DNA of 64,000 nt from Polyangium sp. y55x31 (GTDB lineage: Bacteria; Myxococcota_A; Polyangia; Polyangiales; Polyangiaceae): positions 173,865-237,864 of the forward strand of contig NZ_JARZHG010000016.1 of assembly GCF_029946505.1 (NCBI RefSeq), read 5' to 3'. Below the pieces are notes generated by a model. That model was not told where the DNA came from. It worked only from the letters and a program-made list of their open reading frames with translations, and searched no databases. How positions within the stretch are numbered: the stretch's first letter is position 1; the number at the start of each line of letters is the position of its first letter. Of this stretch, positions 1 through 8,496 are shown one piece after another. The position numbers were made by a program, and so were the translations under genes.

Positions 1-402
1 GAGGGGCATCTGCGTCCATTTTTGCGCCTCCGCGACGGCGCCGTCCCGCGCGACCGTGCGCGCGCCGAGGACCTCGATCGATTTGTCGACGTCGGCGACG
101 ACGAGCCGCGCGAAGAGCGATCGCAAAGGCTCGCGACGCGGCGCGAACGCGCTGCCGACGAGCAGGACCTCCGGCCGGGGTTTGTAGGGCGCGAGGTCGC
201 TCGGGGCATACACGCATTTGCCCGGATCGTCGTCCCAGTGGTTGTCGCGCTCGTTGACGCCCTCGGGCTCGGTCGCCACGATCGACGTGCCGGGCTTCAG
301 CGCGTACGTCACCTTGCAGACGACCGTGAGCGACCATTGTCCCGGCTGTTCCTGCCAGGTGACGGAGCCCGTGACGAAAGGCGGGATGGTGATGATCTCC
401 AT
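1..402 (-). CDS. DUF2169 domain protein, N-terminal part (runs off window)
   Basis: Open frame of 134 codons read from the ATG at 402 down to the left edge without a stop; the C-terminus lies outside the window. The protein begins MEIITIPPFVTGSVTWQ and goes on with VTYALKPG and later RREPLRSLFARLVV, the usual look of the DUF2169 N-terminal region. DUF2169 proteins are typically found in type VI secretion tip clusters next to VgrG and PAAR genes and are thought to help load effectors or adaptors. Here the gene is last in a minus-strand run LysM/M23, VgrG, PAAR, DUF2169, with a 24-bp gap to the PAAR gene, so it is probably in the same operon. A second DUF2169 gene, fused to pentapeptide repeats, occurs at 42163. 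The family call is from sequence resemblance only. Confidence 0.75.
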   Translation of the reverse strand, partial: MEIITIPPFVTGSVTWQEQPGQWSLTVVCKVTYALKPGTSIVATEPEGVNERDNHWDDDPGKCVYAPSDLAPYKPRPEVLLVGSAFAPRREPLRSLFARLVVADVDKSIEVLGARTVARDGAVAEAQKWTQMPL

Positions 403-426
403 GAAAAACCGATTCCTGCCCGCCGA

Positions 427-1314
427 TCAATCCCACTTCAGGCGCTTCGAGAAATACCGCGCCCGTGCCCACACGTCGCGCGAATAATCATCGCCGGCCG
501 AGCCATCGTCGAGCCTGGCCCAGCTCGCCGCGTCTTTCGGCTGGGTCCGGACGTTGCCCGGGCCGAAGTTGTATCCGGCGATGGAGCCGGCGAGGAGCTG
601 CTCCCGCGTCCAGCTCGGGTGCGCGGCTTTCACGGATTTGTACGTGTCGCTCCAGATCCGCATCGCCTGCTCGGCGTGATCCATGCTGAAAGGACCACCT
701 TTCGGCTTGTGGAACTCCTTGTCGACCTGGAACATCCCATACCCGTCCGGATCGTATTTGCCATACCCGTCCGCGCGGAGGTGCCTGCCGAAGCCGGATT
801 CGCGGCTCGCGAGGCCGAGCAAAAGCGCCGGGGGAATGCCGTATTTCGCGCCGAGCTTCTTCGCGAGCGGCACGAGCTTCTGCGCCCGCGCCCGGTCCAT
901 CGGCGCCTCCACGCTCGCCCGAGGCATCTTGCCGGGCTTCATTTTCAGCAGGACCTTGTTTTGGCGTTCGGCTCGGTTCGGGCGGTCCTCGGCCTCCTCC
1001 GGCTTCTTCTTCGGCGTCTTTTTCCCGCCGGCAAACAGGGCCATGCTGCCGGTCTTGACGACGCTGCCGCAGTCGAGGCAATCCCCGACGCGGACGACGG
1101 CCTTGCCATTGACGTAAATCTCGTCGGAGCCCTCTTCCGCCACGCTGTCGTGGTGCGGGTGATCGGGGCCGTCGTGCGGCTCCCAGAGGTCACCGACGCG
1201 CACGACGGCGTGTCCGTCGAGGAAGACGTCCGGGCTGCCCTCGAGGGCCTTGCGCGGCGGGCAACCGTCGTGGCCGCTGCATTCGTCGACGCCCTTGCGA
1301 GCTACCAGTGCCAT
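427..1314 (-). CDS. PAAR-repeat protein with C-terminal goose-type lysozyme domain (T6SS tip effector)
   Basis: 295 aa. Residues ~1-95 resemble a PAAR domain, the cone that caps VgrG in type VI secretion: two VNGKAVVRVGD / LDGHAVVRVGD repeats with His- and Cys-containing loops. After a Lys-rich linker (~97-135), residues ~140-295 match goose-type lysozyme (GH23): SRESGFG with catalytic-type Glu172, GMFQVDKEFHKPKGG, and AGYNFGPGNVRTQ. It would be a tip-delivered muramidase acting on peptidoglycan of target cells. The C-terminal domain is a clear paralogue of the one fused to the adjacent VgrG; both end in a similar DDYSRDVWA...YSK motif. The start is supported by a purine-rich GGGGAGGGG just upstream. 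It follows VgrG by 13 bp. No immunity gene is apparent next to it. Confidence 0.88.
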   Translation of the reverse strand: MALVARKGVDECSGHDGCPPRKALEGSPDVFLDGHAVVRVGDLWEPHDGPDHPHHDSVAEEGSDEIYVNGKAVVRVGDCLDCGSVVKTGSMALFAGGKKTPKKKPEEAEDRPNRAERQNKVLLKMKPGKMPRASVEAPMDRARAQKLVPLAKKLGAKYGIPPALLLGLASRESGFGRHLRADGYGKYDPDGYGMFQVDKEFHKPKGGPFSMDHAEQAMRIWSDTYKSVKAAHPSWTREQLLAGSIAGYNFGPGNVRTQPKDAASWARLDDGSAGDDYSRDVWARARYFSKRLKWD

Positions 1315-1327
1315 CGGCCCCTCCCCG

Positions 1328-3787
1328 TCACCACTTCAGGTTCTTCGAATACCACTGTGCTTCCGCCCAGACGTCGCGCGAATAATCGTCGTGCGCGGTG
1401 CCATTGTCGAGCTGCGCCCACGCCGCCGTGGACGAGGGCCGCGTCTGCGCGTTGCCCGGGCCCGAGTTGTAGGCGACGAGGCCCGCGGCGAGGTACTCCT
1501 CCTCGCTCCAGCCGGGGTGCTTGTCCTTGATCTGGCGAATGTACCCCTTGTAGATGTCCATCGCCTGATCGATGTGGTGCCAGTCCGAAGGGCCGCCCTT
1601 CGGCGTGTGATACCGCTTGTCGACCTGGAACAGCCCGAAGCCCATCCCGTCGAATTTGCTGTAGCCGTTCGCGTCGAGGAAATCACCGAACGCGGATTCG
1701 CGGTTCATCCAGGCGAGCGCGAGAGCCGGCGGGATGTCGTACCGCTCGCCGATCTTCTTCGCGAGCTCCTTGTAATGCTCGGCCTTCGCTTTGCGGGCCG
1801 CGGCGATCTGGTGGTACTTGCCCGCGGGGCCGGGGTTCATCTTGCCGAGCAGCTCGTTCTGCTTCGCGGCCTTCGACTTGCCGTGGTGTTCCTTGTCGTG
1901 GTCGTGCTTGGCGGGCTCTTTTTCGTGCTTGGGAGGCTCGTGTTTTGCCTGCTCGTGCTTTGCCTCGTGGTGCTCTTGCTTCGCGGGTTTCTTCTGCCCA
2001 TGTCCGCCGAGCTTTTTCGGCTTGCGCGCCGCGGGCACCTCCACGGGCGGGTTCAGCTGGATCTTCGGGCCGCCCTTGACGACGAGCTCTTTGCCGGCCT
2101 GGATGATGACGTTCCCCTTCGCCGAGAGAATGAGATCACCCTCGACCGTGACGTGCCGGTTGCCCTTCGTCTCTTCGAGCTCGTCTTCCTGGACGACCTT
2201 GTGCAGGTCCTTCGTGGCTTCGAGGTAAAAGAGCTCCCCGTCCGCCTTGTCGTCGAACGTGATCTCGTTGCCGCCGTTCTTCGAGCTCGATTTGAGCGTC
2301 GTGCGGGTCTTGTTCTCCGGGATCGAATAAGGCACCGGCGAGATCGTGCCGAACAGGCGGCCCACGACGACCGGCAGGTCCGGATCACCTTCGAGGAACG
2401 CGACGAGGACTTCCTGGCCCACGCGCGGCATGGTGACCATGCCAAACCCGGGCCCGGCCCAGGCCTGGGAGACGCGCACCCAGCACGAGCCCTTCTCGTC
2501 GCCGTTCGCCTCGCGATCCCAGGGGAATTGCAGGCGCACGCGGCCATGTTCGTCGCAATGGATGTCCTCGCCCGGAGGCCCGACGACGACCGCGCTCTGG
2601 ACGCCGTGGATGCGCGGCTTCTTCGCCTTCGAGAGCGGCTTGAACGCGCCCTCCTCGCCGCTCCGATGCGCGTCGCCGTGGCTCATCGCGGTGAGCAGGG
2701 GCCGGTACGGCTTCTCCGCCGAGACGGCCTCGCCGCCGGCGTGCCAATCGTCGTCGACCTCGCCCGAGATGAACGACGAGAGGACGAGGAGCTTCTTGCC
2801 ATTCTGGAGATCCCGGTGCGGATGTCCCTTCATCGAAAAGAGGGTGCCGGGCGCGACGTCGGTCGCCGACGTGGAGAAGCTGATGCGGCTGGCCGCGCCG
2901 CGCATGGCCTCGACGTGCTTCTGCGCCTTTCGCTTGGCCTCTTTTTCGTTGTACCGGTAATTGCCTTCCGCGTCGCCGACCGGCGTGCTGCCGTCGCCGT
3001 CGCCCGCGACGTGGCTCGATCCGGGGAGGAAAAAATATTCTTCGAGCAGGCTGTCCGGGCCGTCGTCGTCCGCGCTGTGCGCGCCGGCGAGCGGGAATGT
3101 CGGGCGGCGGAAATCGAAATCGCGCACCACCGCGCGCCCCGGGCGCACGTCGTGACCGATGCTCACGTCCGTGATGTGCTCCGACTTCTCCGCCAGGCTC
3201 GCGGAGCGCACGAACGGCAGCGCCTTTTCGCGCGGCTCCGAGGTGGTCGGCGCGTCGGTGAGGATCATTTTCGTCTCCTTCGCGCCCTCCGGCGTGGTGA
3301 AGAAAAACGAGATGCCCGCGTCGACGAGGAGGCGCCGCACGAAATCGTGGTCCGTCTCGCCGTATTGCACCTTGAATTCGCGCTTCGGGTAATCCTGCTC
3401 GTCGATCCGGAACTCGAAGGGCAAACGCCACTCCTCGAGGATCTTCTTGACGATCTGCGGCACCGACGCGTGCTTGTAGACCCGGTGGTTGCGGCGGTGG
3501 GAGAGCAGCCAGAACGCGGGGACGATGCGGAGGGCGTACGTCGAGAGCCCGTCGGATTCGACCTCCGTCTGCGCGATCCTCGCGCACACGCCCGTCCAGA
3601 TGCGCGGGCCGCCGTGGCCCGCGAGCCCGAACGACGCCGGGCGGCCGCTGATCTTCGCGAGGTCGACGTCGTCGTCGCCGAGCGCGATCACGTCGATCTG
3701 AAACGACGCGTTCAGCGCCTCGTGCACCGCGAAGCTGCGGACGTCGAGGTGTTCCCCGGATTCGAGGGAGATTTTCACGTTGCTCAT
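1328..3787 (-). CDS. vgrG: VgrG spike protein with C-terminal goose-type lysozyme domain
   Basis: 819 aa type VI secretion spike. Residues ~1-380 are the gp27-like part (HDFVRRLLVDAGISFFF region), ~385-480 the gp5 OB-fold (HGVQSAVVVGP, GRVRLQFPWDRE, CWVRVSQAWAG, MPRVGQEVLVAFLEGDPD), and ~490-575 the beta-helix start (ITFDDK, LILSAKGNVIIQAG). A His/Lys-rich linker (~580-640) leads to a GH23 goose-type lysozyme domain at ~655-819: MNRESAFG with Glu697, GFGLFQVDKRYHTPKGGP, AAGLVAYNSGPGNAQT. It is therefore an evolved VgrG that pierces target cells and hydrolyses their wall. It lies between an upstream LysM/M23 gene and the downstream PAAR gene. No T6SS sheath or baseplate genes are seen here, so this is an auxiliary tip cluster. 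Confidence 0.93.
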   Translation of the reverse strand: MSNVKISLESGEHLDVRSFAVHEALNASFQIDVIALGDDDVDLAKISGRPASFGLAGHGGPRIWTGVCARIAQTEVESDGLSTYALRIVPAFWLLSHRRNHRVYKHASVPQIVKKILEEWRLPFEFRIDEQDYPKREFKVQYGETDHDFVRRLLVDAGISFFFTTPEGAKETKMILTDAPTTSEPREKALPFVRSASLAEKSEHITDVSIGHDVRPGRAVVRDFDFRRPTFPLAGAHSADDDGPDSLLEEYFFLPGSSHVAGDGDGSTPVGDAEGNYRYNEKEAKRKAQKHVEAMRGAASRISFSTSATDVAPGTLFSMKGHPHRDLQNGKKLLVLSSFISGEVDDDWHAGGEAVSAEKPYRPLLTAMSHGDAHRSGEEGAFKPLSKAKKPRIHGVQSAVVVGPPGEDIHCDEHGRVRLQFPWDREANGDEKGSCWVRVSQAWAGPGFGMVTMPRVGQEVLVAFLEGDPDLPVVVGRLFGTISPVPYSIPENKTRTTLKSSSKNGGNEITFDDKADGELFYLEATKDLHKVVQEDELEETKGNRHVTVEGDLILSAKGNVIIQAGKELVVKGGPKIQLNPPVEVPAARKPKKLGGHGQKKPAKQEHHEAKHEQAKHEPPKHEKEPAKHDHDKEHHGKSKAAKQNELLGKMNPGPAGKYHQIAAARKAKAEHYKELAKKIGERYDIPPALALAWMNRESAFGDFLDANGYSKFDGMGFGLFQVDKRYHTPKGGPSDWHHIDQAMDIYKGYIRQIKDKHPGWSEEEYLAAGLVAYNSGPGNAQTRPSSTAAWAQLDNGTAHDDYSRDVWAEAQWYSKNLKW

Positions 3788-3826
3788 GGCTTCATCGTTC
3801 TCCGCAAAGGTGGTTCCGAGGAGCGC

Positions 3827-4765
3827 TCACTTGAACGTCAATCGATAAAGTTTGTCGACGAGGTTCGTCGGATTCTTGAGGGCGGGGTGCCTCCGGTAAG
3901 GGCCGCTCATCTGCGTCAGCGCCTGGCCGCGCGCCCGCTCGCCGTAGAGCTCGAAATGGATCATCGACATGCCGAGGGAGTCGAGCAGGCCGACGTACGC
4001 GATGTGCTCGCCGCACTTGACCTTTTGCCCCGCCCGCACGGGGACGCGCTTGCTGCTCGAAATCTCGCCATACCGGACGACGCCGACGCCGGGGTGATAG
4101 ACCTCGAGCGCGTTCGTCCCGTCGTAGAAGAAATAGGGCGGGCGGATGATGACGCCGTCGGCGATCGCGCGGATCTTCGAGCCAAACGGGGCATACAGAT
4201 CCACGCCACCGTGCTTGCGGCCGCCGGAGCGTGGGGAGCCGAAGTATCGGGGACCGTCCTTCCAGCTCGCCGTGGGTTTTTTCCAGAGCGGGAAGACGAG
4301 CTTGCGTTCGGCCTTCGAATCCTTGTCGTCGTCCTTGTCGGCCGCGGGCTTTTTCGGCGGCGGTTTCTTCGGCGGTGGCTTCTTCGGCGGCGGTTTGGGC
4401 TGGCTCGGCTGCGGCGAGGCGCCTCCGGTGCCACTCGACGCGCCGGGGAGCTTGATCTGCTGCCCGACGGAGATCTGATTCGGATTCGTGATCTGCGGGT
4501 TCGCCTTGAGGATCGCGCTGACCGAGGTGTCGTATTTCTCGGCGATCGCGCCGAGCGTATCGCCCGACTTCACGGTGTACGAGCCCGGGGCTTTCGCCGA
4601 CAGCGCCATCATCTTCTGCGCCTGCGCGGGCGGCGGCTCCTGCACGATCGCCCGCGCGGCGAACGCGACGGGCGCGGGCGGCGGCGCGCCGGCAACGGGA
4701 CCCGGCGGCGGGATGAAGATCGGAGGCGGCGGCCCGAGGTCGAAAGGCGTGTCGTCGTTCGACAT
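3827..4765 (-). CDS. LysM + M23 peptidase-like protein, catalytic site partly degenerate
   Basis: 312 aa from the ATG at 4765, chosen over the upstream in-frame ATG at 4879 because GGAG lies just ahead of it and the added N-terminus would be Arg-rich and implausible. A Pro/Ala-rich N-terminus precedes a LysM at ~60-105 ([29 protein letters not shown]), a PPPKK-repeat linker, and an M23/LytM fold at ~145-305. The first metal motif HxxxD is present (His185, Asp189 in KHGGVDLYA). In the usual HxH motif the first His is Met268 (SMIHFE, with His270 kept), so the catalytic general base appears to be missing. It may be a wall- or cargo-binding version rather than an active endopeptidase. It is first in the T6SS tip operon, 39 bp before vgrG, which suggests delivery or tip assembly. 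Confidence 0.8.
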   Translation of the reverse strand: MSNDDTPFDLGPPPPIFIPPPGPVAGAPPPAPVAFAARAIVQEPPPAQAQKMMALSAKAPGSYTVKSGDTLGAIAEKYDTSVSAILKANPQITNPNQISVGQQIKLPGASSGTGGASPQPSQPKPPPKKPPPKKPPPKKPAADKDDDKDSKAERKLVFPLWKKPTASWKDGPRYFGSPRSGGRKHGGVDLYAPFGSKIRAIADGVIIRPPYFFYDGTNALEVYHPGVGVVRYGEISSSKRVPVRAGQKVKCGEHIAYVGLLDSLGMSMIHFELYGERARGQALTQMSGPYRRHPALKNPTNLVDKLYRLTFK

Positions 4766-5001
4766 GAGATCTCCGGGGCTAGCAAGGCCGTTGCCAACGG
4801 CGCGCCCTCGACAAATACGCGAAAGGACTTGAGCTGGAAATGGGGAGGAGGAAGCAGGGGTGGATCTATCCCGATCCATCCCTGGGGTTTGCGTTCCCCA
4901 GGACGGTTCGGCGGGCGCGAACGTTCATCAGGCGGGCGTCATCGAGCTGACAGGTGGGCGGCGCTTAGCCGGCCGGCGACGCCTGGATTCGCCCGGCGCC
5001 T

Positions 5002-6447
5002 CTACCCCGCGCACTCCGCGCAGAGCTTGCCGAGCGTGCGAATTGCGTGATCGAAGAGCTCTGACCACGGGTGCCCGCATGACAAGCGGATGTACCCCGA
5101 AAAACGCTGCTTCGCCGAGAAGAGCGGACCCGGCGCGATGGAGATGCCCCGAGCGAGCGCACGTTCGAAGAGCAGGTGCGCGCTCGTGCCCGGCGGCAGC
5201 TCGACCCACAAGAGGAACCCGCCCGCCGGACGCGAAATGCGCGTCCCGGGCGGGAAATATTCGGCCACGGCCTCGCTCACCCGCTCGACCTGCGCCGCGA
5301 GCTTGCGCCGGAGCGCGCGCAGGTGATGGTCGTAGCCGCCATTGTCGAGGAAATCCGCCACGGCCATTTGCGGCAGGGTCGCCGTGGCCACGCTCTGGGC
5401 GAACTTGAGCTGCTCGACCTCCTCGCGGAAGACGCCGGGCGCGGCCCAGCCGACGCGATACCCCGGCGCCAGCGTCTTCGAGAACGAGGAGCAGAGCATC
5501 ACGAGCCCGCGTTTGTCGAAGGCCTTGGCCGGCCGCGGGCGCTCGTCGCCGAAATGCAGGTCGCCGTAGATGTCGTCCTCGATGAGCGGGATCTCGCGGC
5601 GCCCGAGCATCTCCACGAGCTCTTCCTTCGCCTCGTCCGGCATCAGGGCGCCGAGGGGGTTGTTGAAGTTCGGGATGGCCATGACGGCGCGAATGCGGTG
5701 GCGCCCCATCGCCTCCGCGAGCGCGGCGAGGTCCATGCCCGTGCGCGGGTGCGAGGGGATCTCGATGACCCGCATGTTGAGGCTCGCGAGGAGCCGCAAG
5801 AGCCCGTAATACGCGGGGGATTCGACGGCCACCGTGTCGCCCGGCCGCGTCGCGGCGCGCAGGCAGAGGTGGAGCGCCTCGGCCGCGCCAACCGTGGTCA
5901 CGATGTCGTCGGCGGAGAGCGCGCAGCCCCATTCGATGGATCGACGCGCAATCTGTCGGCGCAGCGCGAGGAGGCCCGGCGGCAGGTCGTACGAGACGCC
6001 CGCGCCGCCCGCGCTCCGGGCGATGAGGCTCGCGGATCGGTTGATGCGCTCGGTCGGCAGGAGGTCGGGATCGAGGAAGCCCGCGCCGAGCGGCACGATG
6101 CTGGGATCACGCCCGGCGCCGTAGAGCTTCGCGACCATGCTTTCGATGCTCGGGCGGCTCGTGGTCGTGCACGCGCGCGCCGCGCGTGGCTCGGGCGGGA
6201 GCGGGGCGCGGCGGGCCCGCACGTAATGCCCCGATTGCGGCCGCGCCTCGATGGTGCCGCGATTCTCGAGCTCGAGGTACGCCTGCAGCACCGTCGCGAT
6301 GCTGACGCCCTGCTGGCGCGCGAGCCGCCGGACCGAGGGGATCCGATCGCCGGGGCGGAGCGTGCCCCGCTCGATCAGCTCCTCGATGTGCGCGGCGACG
6401 CGCTCGTAAAGAAGCCCCTGCTCCGCGGCGACACTTTCTTGCTGCAC
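5002..6447 (-). CDS. MocR-type GntR/aminotransferase transcription regulator
   Basis: 481 aa. Residues ~10-80 form a GntR winged helix (DRIPSVRRLARQQGVSIATVLQAY). After a linker, ~125-475 form a fold-type I aminotransferase domain with the pyridoxal phosphate site CSSFSKTLAPGYRVGW; the Schiff-base lysine is Lys324. Proteins of this build (PdxR, GabR, TauR) sense a PLP-linked ligand and often control a neighbouring gene. Here the gene is divergent from an EamA exporter at 6602, and a three-site operator lies between them (6483-6543), so it probably controls itself and the exporter. The effector cannot be told from sequence. Length and motif set are normal for the family. Confidence 0.92.
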   Translation of the reverse strand: MQQESVAAEQGLLYERVAAHIEELIERGTLRPGDRIPSVRRLARQQGVSIATVLQAYLELENRGTIEARPQSGHYVRARRAPLPPEPRAARACTTTSRPSIESMVAKLYGAGRDPSIVPLGAGFLDPDLLPTERINRSASLIARSAGGAGVSYDLPPGLLALRRQIARRSIEWGCALSADDIVTTVGAAEALHLCLRAATRPGDTVAVESPAYYGLLRLLASLNMRVIEIPSHPRTGMDLAALAEAMGRHRIRAVMAIPNFNNPLGALMPDEAKEELVEMLGRREIPLIEDDIYGDLHFGDERPRPAKAFDKRGLVMLCSSFSKTLAPGYRVGWAAPGVFREEVEQLKFAQSVATATLPQMAVADFLDNGGYDHHLRALRRKLAAQVERVSEAVAEYFPPGTRISRPAGGFLLWVELPPGTSAHLLFERALARGISIAPGPLFSAKQRFSGYIRLSCGHPWSELFDHAIRTLGKLCAECAG

Positions 6448-6482
6448 GGGGATGAAGGATACCGCGCCGAGGCCTCCCGCGC

Positions 6483-6543
6483 ACCGGTACAGTTGCCGCA
6501 GGCGGCGACCAGTACAGTGCGGCTTCCGGCCAACTGTACCGGT
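6483..6543. promoter_or_regulatory. Probable MocR operator: two direct repeats plus one inverted copy
   Basis: ACCGGTACAGTTG at 6483-6495, ACCAGTACAGTGC at 6508-6520 (25 bp later, same strand), and the exact reverse complement of the first, CAACTGTACCGGT, at 6531-6543. Direct-plus-inverted arrangements of this kind are usual for MocR operators. The block sits between the divergent regulator and EamA gene. Confidence 0.75.
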
Positions 6544-6601
6544 CGCACATGCCGAGCAACTGCATCTGTGCTGGGTGCCTGTCCGAGGTCAAGCTCCGGG
6601 C

Positions 6602-7819
6602 ATGACGACGACCGTGCCAAGGTTCGGCGCGGGCGTGGCGCCGCGCGCGCCGCGCCTTTTCGAGCTCGATCTCGCCAAGGGCGCGCTGTGGGCGCAAAGG
6701 CTCCGCGGGCCGTTCGCCCTCGCGTGTACGAGCGGTTCGGTCTGGCTGACCCGCGAGGGTGATCCGGACGACGTGGTGCTCTCGGCGGGCGGCTGCTACC
6801 GTGGCGCCGATCAGGGGCTCGTCGTGGTCGAGGCCCTGTCGCGGGCGCACATCACGGTGTCGAGAGAAGGTTTTGCAGGAAAACTCCGGCGGCTCCTCGC
6901 TGCGCTGAGGCAGCAGTGGCTCGTGCTGGTCTCGCTGTTCTCTCTGTACGTCATCTGGGGCTCGACGTACCTCGGGATGCACATCGCGCTGGAGACGCTA
7001 CCGCCGTTTTTCATGGGCGGGACGCGGTTCGTGCTCGCGGGCGGCATTCTGTACGGGGCGCTCCGGCTGCGCGGCGAGGCCGCGCCGACGCGGAAGCAAT
7101 GGGCCGGGGCCGCGCTCGTGGGCTCGCTCCTGCTCGCGTGTGGCAATGGGTTTCTCGCGATCGGCCAGCAGCGAGGGTGGGTGAGCTCGGGCGTGGCCGC
7201 AGTCGTGGTGACGACGATGCCGCTCTGGATGGCCGTGCTCGGGAGCGCCGCGGCGTTCGTGCAGCGCCGCGCAGGCCGCGAAGGGACGTCGGCCGCGCCT
7301 TCGGCCGGAGAATGGGCGGGGCTTCTGGTCGGGTTCACGGGCGCCGCGCTCCTGCACCTCGGCGGCTCGATGGGCGGCTCGGGCGGCGGGATTCTGCTGA
7401 TGATGTTGTCGCCGTTCGCGTGGGCGCTCGGCTCGCTGTTCAGCCGGTCGATGGATCTGCCGAAGGGGCTCATGGCCTCGGCCGCGCAGATGATCGCGGG
7501 CGGGCTCATCATGCTCTTGCTCGCGCCGATCCTCGGCGAGCCGCTGCCGGTCGCGCCGTCGGCCCGCTCGCTCGCGGCGCTCGCGTATCTGACGGTGTTC
7601 GGCTCGATCGTGGGGTTTTCCGCGTACGGCTACCTGATCCGGAACACGCGGCCGGCCATTGCGACGAGTTATGCGTACGTGAACCCGCTCGTCGCCATTG
7701 CGGTCGGGATCTGGCTCGGCGGCGAGGAGGCCTCGGCGACGACGTGGCTCGCGGCGCTCATCGTGATCGCGGGCGTCGTGATCGTGTCGATGTCGCGGGC
7801 GCGGCCTTCGCGCTCCTGA
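6602..7819 (+). CDS. DUF2917-EamA fusion: drug/metabolite-type inner membrane exporter
   Basis: 405 aa from the ATG at 6602; an in-frame ATG at 6452 would run through the operator and gives no plausible protein. Residues ~15-92 look like a DUF2917 domain (LAKGALWAQRL, SGSVWLTREGDPDDVVLSAGGCY, VVVEALS). From ~105 on it is a ten-helix EamA/DMT transporter with two EamA repeats (YVIWGSTYLGMHIALE...; SPFAWALGSLFSRS...). EamA proteins such as YdcZ/YedA relatives export amino acids or metabolites. The N-terminal DUF2917, a small beta-rich cytosolic domain normally encoded alone, is unusual as a fusion partner. It is divergent from a MocR regulator and probably controlled by it; substrate unknown. 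It converges on the sigma gene with an 11-bp gap. Confidence 0.87.
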   Translation: MTTTVPRFGAGVAPRAPRLFELDLAKGALWAQRLRGPFALACTSGSVWLTREGDPDDVVLSAGGCYRGADQGLVVVEALSRAHITVSREGFAGKLRRLLAALRQQWLVLVSLFSLYVIWGSTYLGMHIALETLPPFFMGGTRFVLAGGILYGALRLRGEAAPTRKQWAGAALVGSLLLACGNGFLAIGQQRGWVSSGVAAVVVTTMPLWMAVLGSAAAFVQRRAGREGTSAAPSAGEWAGLLVGFTGAALLHLGGSMGGSGGGILLMMLSPFAWALGSLFSRSMDLPKGLMASAAQMIAGGLIMLLLAPILGEPLPVAPSARSLAALAYLTVFGSIVGFSAYGYLIRNTRPAIATSYAYVNPLVAIAVGIWLGGEEASATTWLAALIVIAGVVIVSMSRARPSRS

Positions 7820-7830
7820 TCGCTTCGGCC

Positions 7831-8496
7831 TCAAACCTTCGGGGCGCAGCCGCCGTGCGCCCCGCTGTCGCACGTGCAATCGATGCAGCCGTGCTCGGCG
7901 CAGGTCCCACACGAGACGGCGACCTGCTTCCGTAACGCCTCTCGCGCGCGGAAGACCCGCACGGCCGCGTTCGAGGGCGAGATCCCCTGCTCCTCGGCGA
8001 AATCCTTCACCGCGACGCCCTCCACCTCGATGCGCTCGAGCGCGGCGCGGTATTCGGGCTTGAGCGTCTTCGCGAGGCGCGTGACGCATTGGCAGATCGC
8101 GCCGCGGACCTCCTGGGTCGGCTCGGCGTGATCCTCGACCTCGGAGGCGAAGGCGTCGAGCGCGCGCCGCGCGGAGCCCTGGCGACGGCGATGATCGATG
8201 ACGGCGTTGCGCAGGAGGCGGTAGAACCAGGCGATCGCGGATTCGTCCTTCTGGAGCGTGTCGAGGCGCTGGAGGCCACGCGCGAAGGCCTCTTGCAGGA
8301 TGTCCTCGGCGAGGGCGCGGTCGCCGAGGCGGCGCTCGAGGAACGCCAGAAACGCCCGGTGGTTCTCGACGAGGACACGCGCGACGTCGCCCTCCACGGG
8401 CAAGGTGGGGGTCGTCTCCGAGGTCGGGCCAGGATCTGCCATGGGCTCGTTTGTCGCCCCGAGGGGCGCTCCTGTCAACACGGCGCGCGTGCTCAT
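7831..8496 (-). CDS. CorE-type ECF sigma factor with linker CxC and Cys-rich C-terminal tail
   Basis: 221 aa. Sigma region 2 is at ~38-105 ([32 protein letters not shown]) and region 4 at ~143-192 ([34 protein letters not shown]). A CQC motif (Cys135, Cys137) lies between them, and six cysteines (196, 199, 204, 207, 209, 217) fill the tail [18 protein letters not shown]. This combination marks the CorE-like (ECF44) group, which senses copper or other metals directly through these cysteines instead of using an anti-sigma factor. Its ATG overlaps the stop of copA (ATGA), so it is co-transcribed and translationally coupled. The neighbouring promoter set TGTAATG-N14/15-CGTC suggests it activates copA, itself, a CopZ-like gene and a lipoprotein. 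Metal identity is inferred from the neighbours. Confidence 0.88.
   Translation of the reverse strand: MSTRAVLTGAPLGATNEPMADPGPTSETTPTLPVEGDVARVLVENHRAFLAFLERRLGDRALAEDILQEAFARGLQRLDTLQKDESAIAWFYRLLRNAVIDHRRRQGSARRALDAFASEVEDHAEPTQEVRGAICQCVTRLAKTLKPEYRAALERIEVEGVAVKDFAEEQGISPSNAAVRVFRAREALRKQVAVSCGTCAEHGCIDCTCDSGAHGGCAPKV

Noticed and set aside
1250..5050. Plus-strand open frame of 1266 codons opposite the VgrG cluster
   Set aside because: It is antisense to VgrG, PAAR and M23 genes with clear domains; its product is Arg/Val/Asp-rich with no domain, as expected from frame shadows in very high GC DNA.
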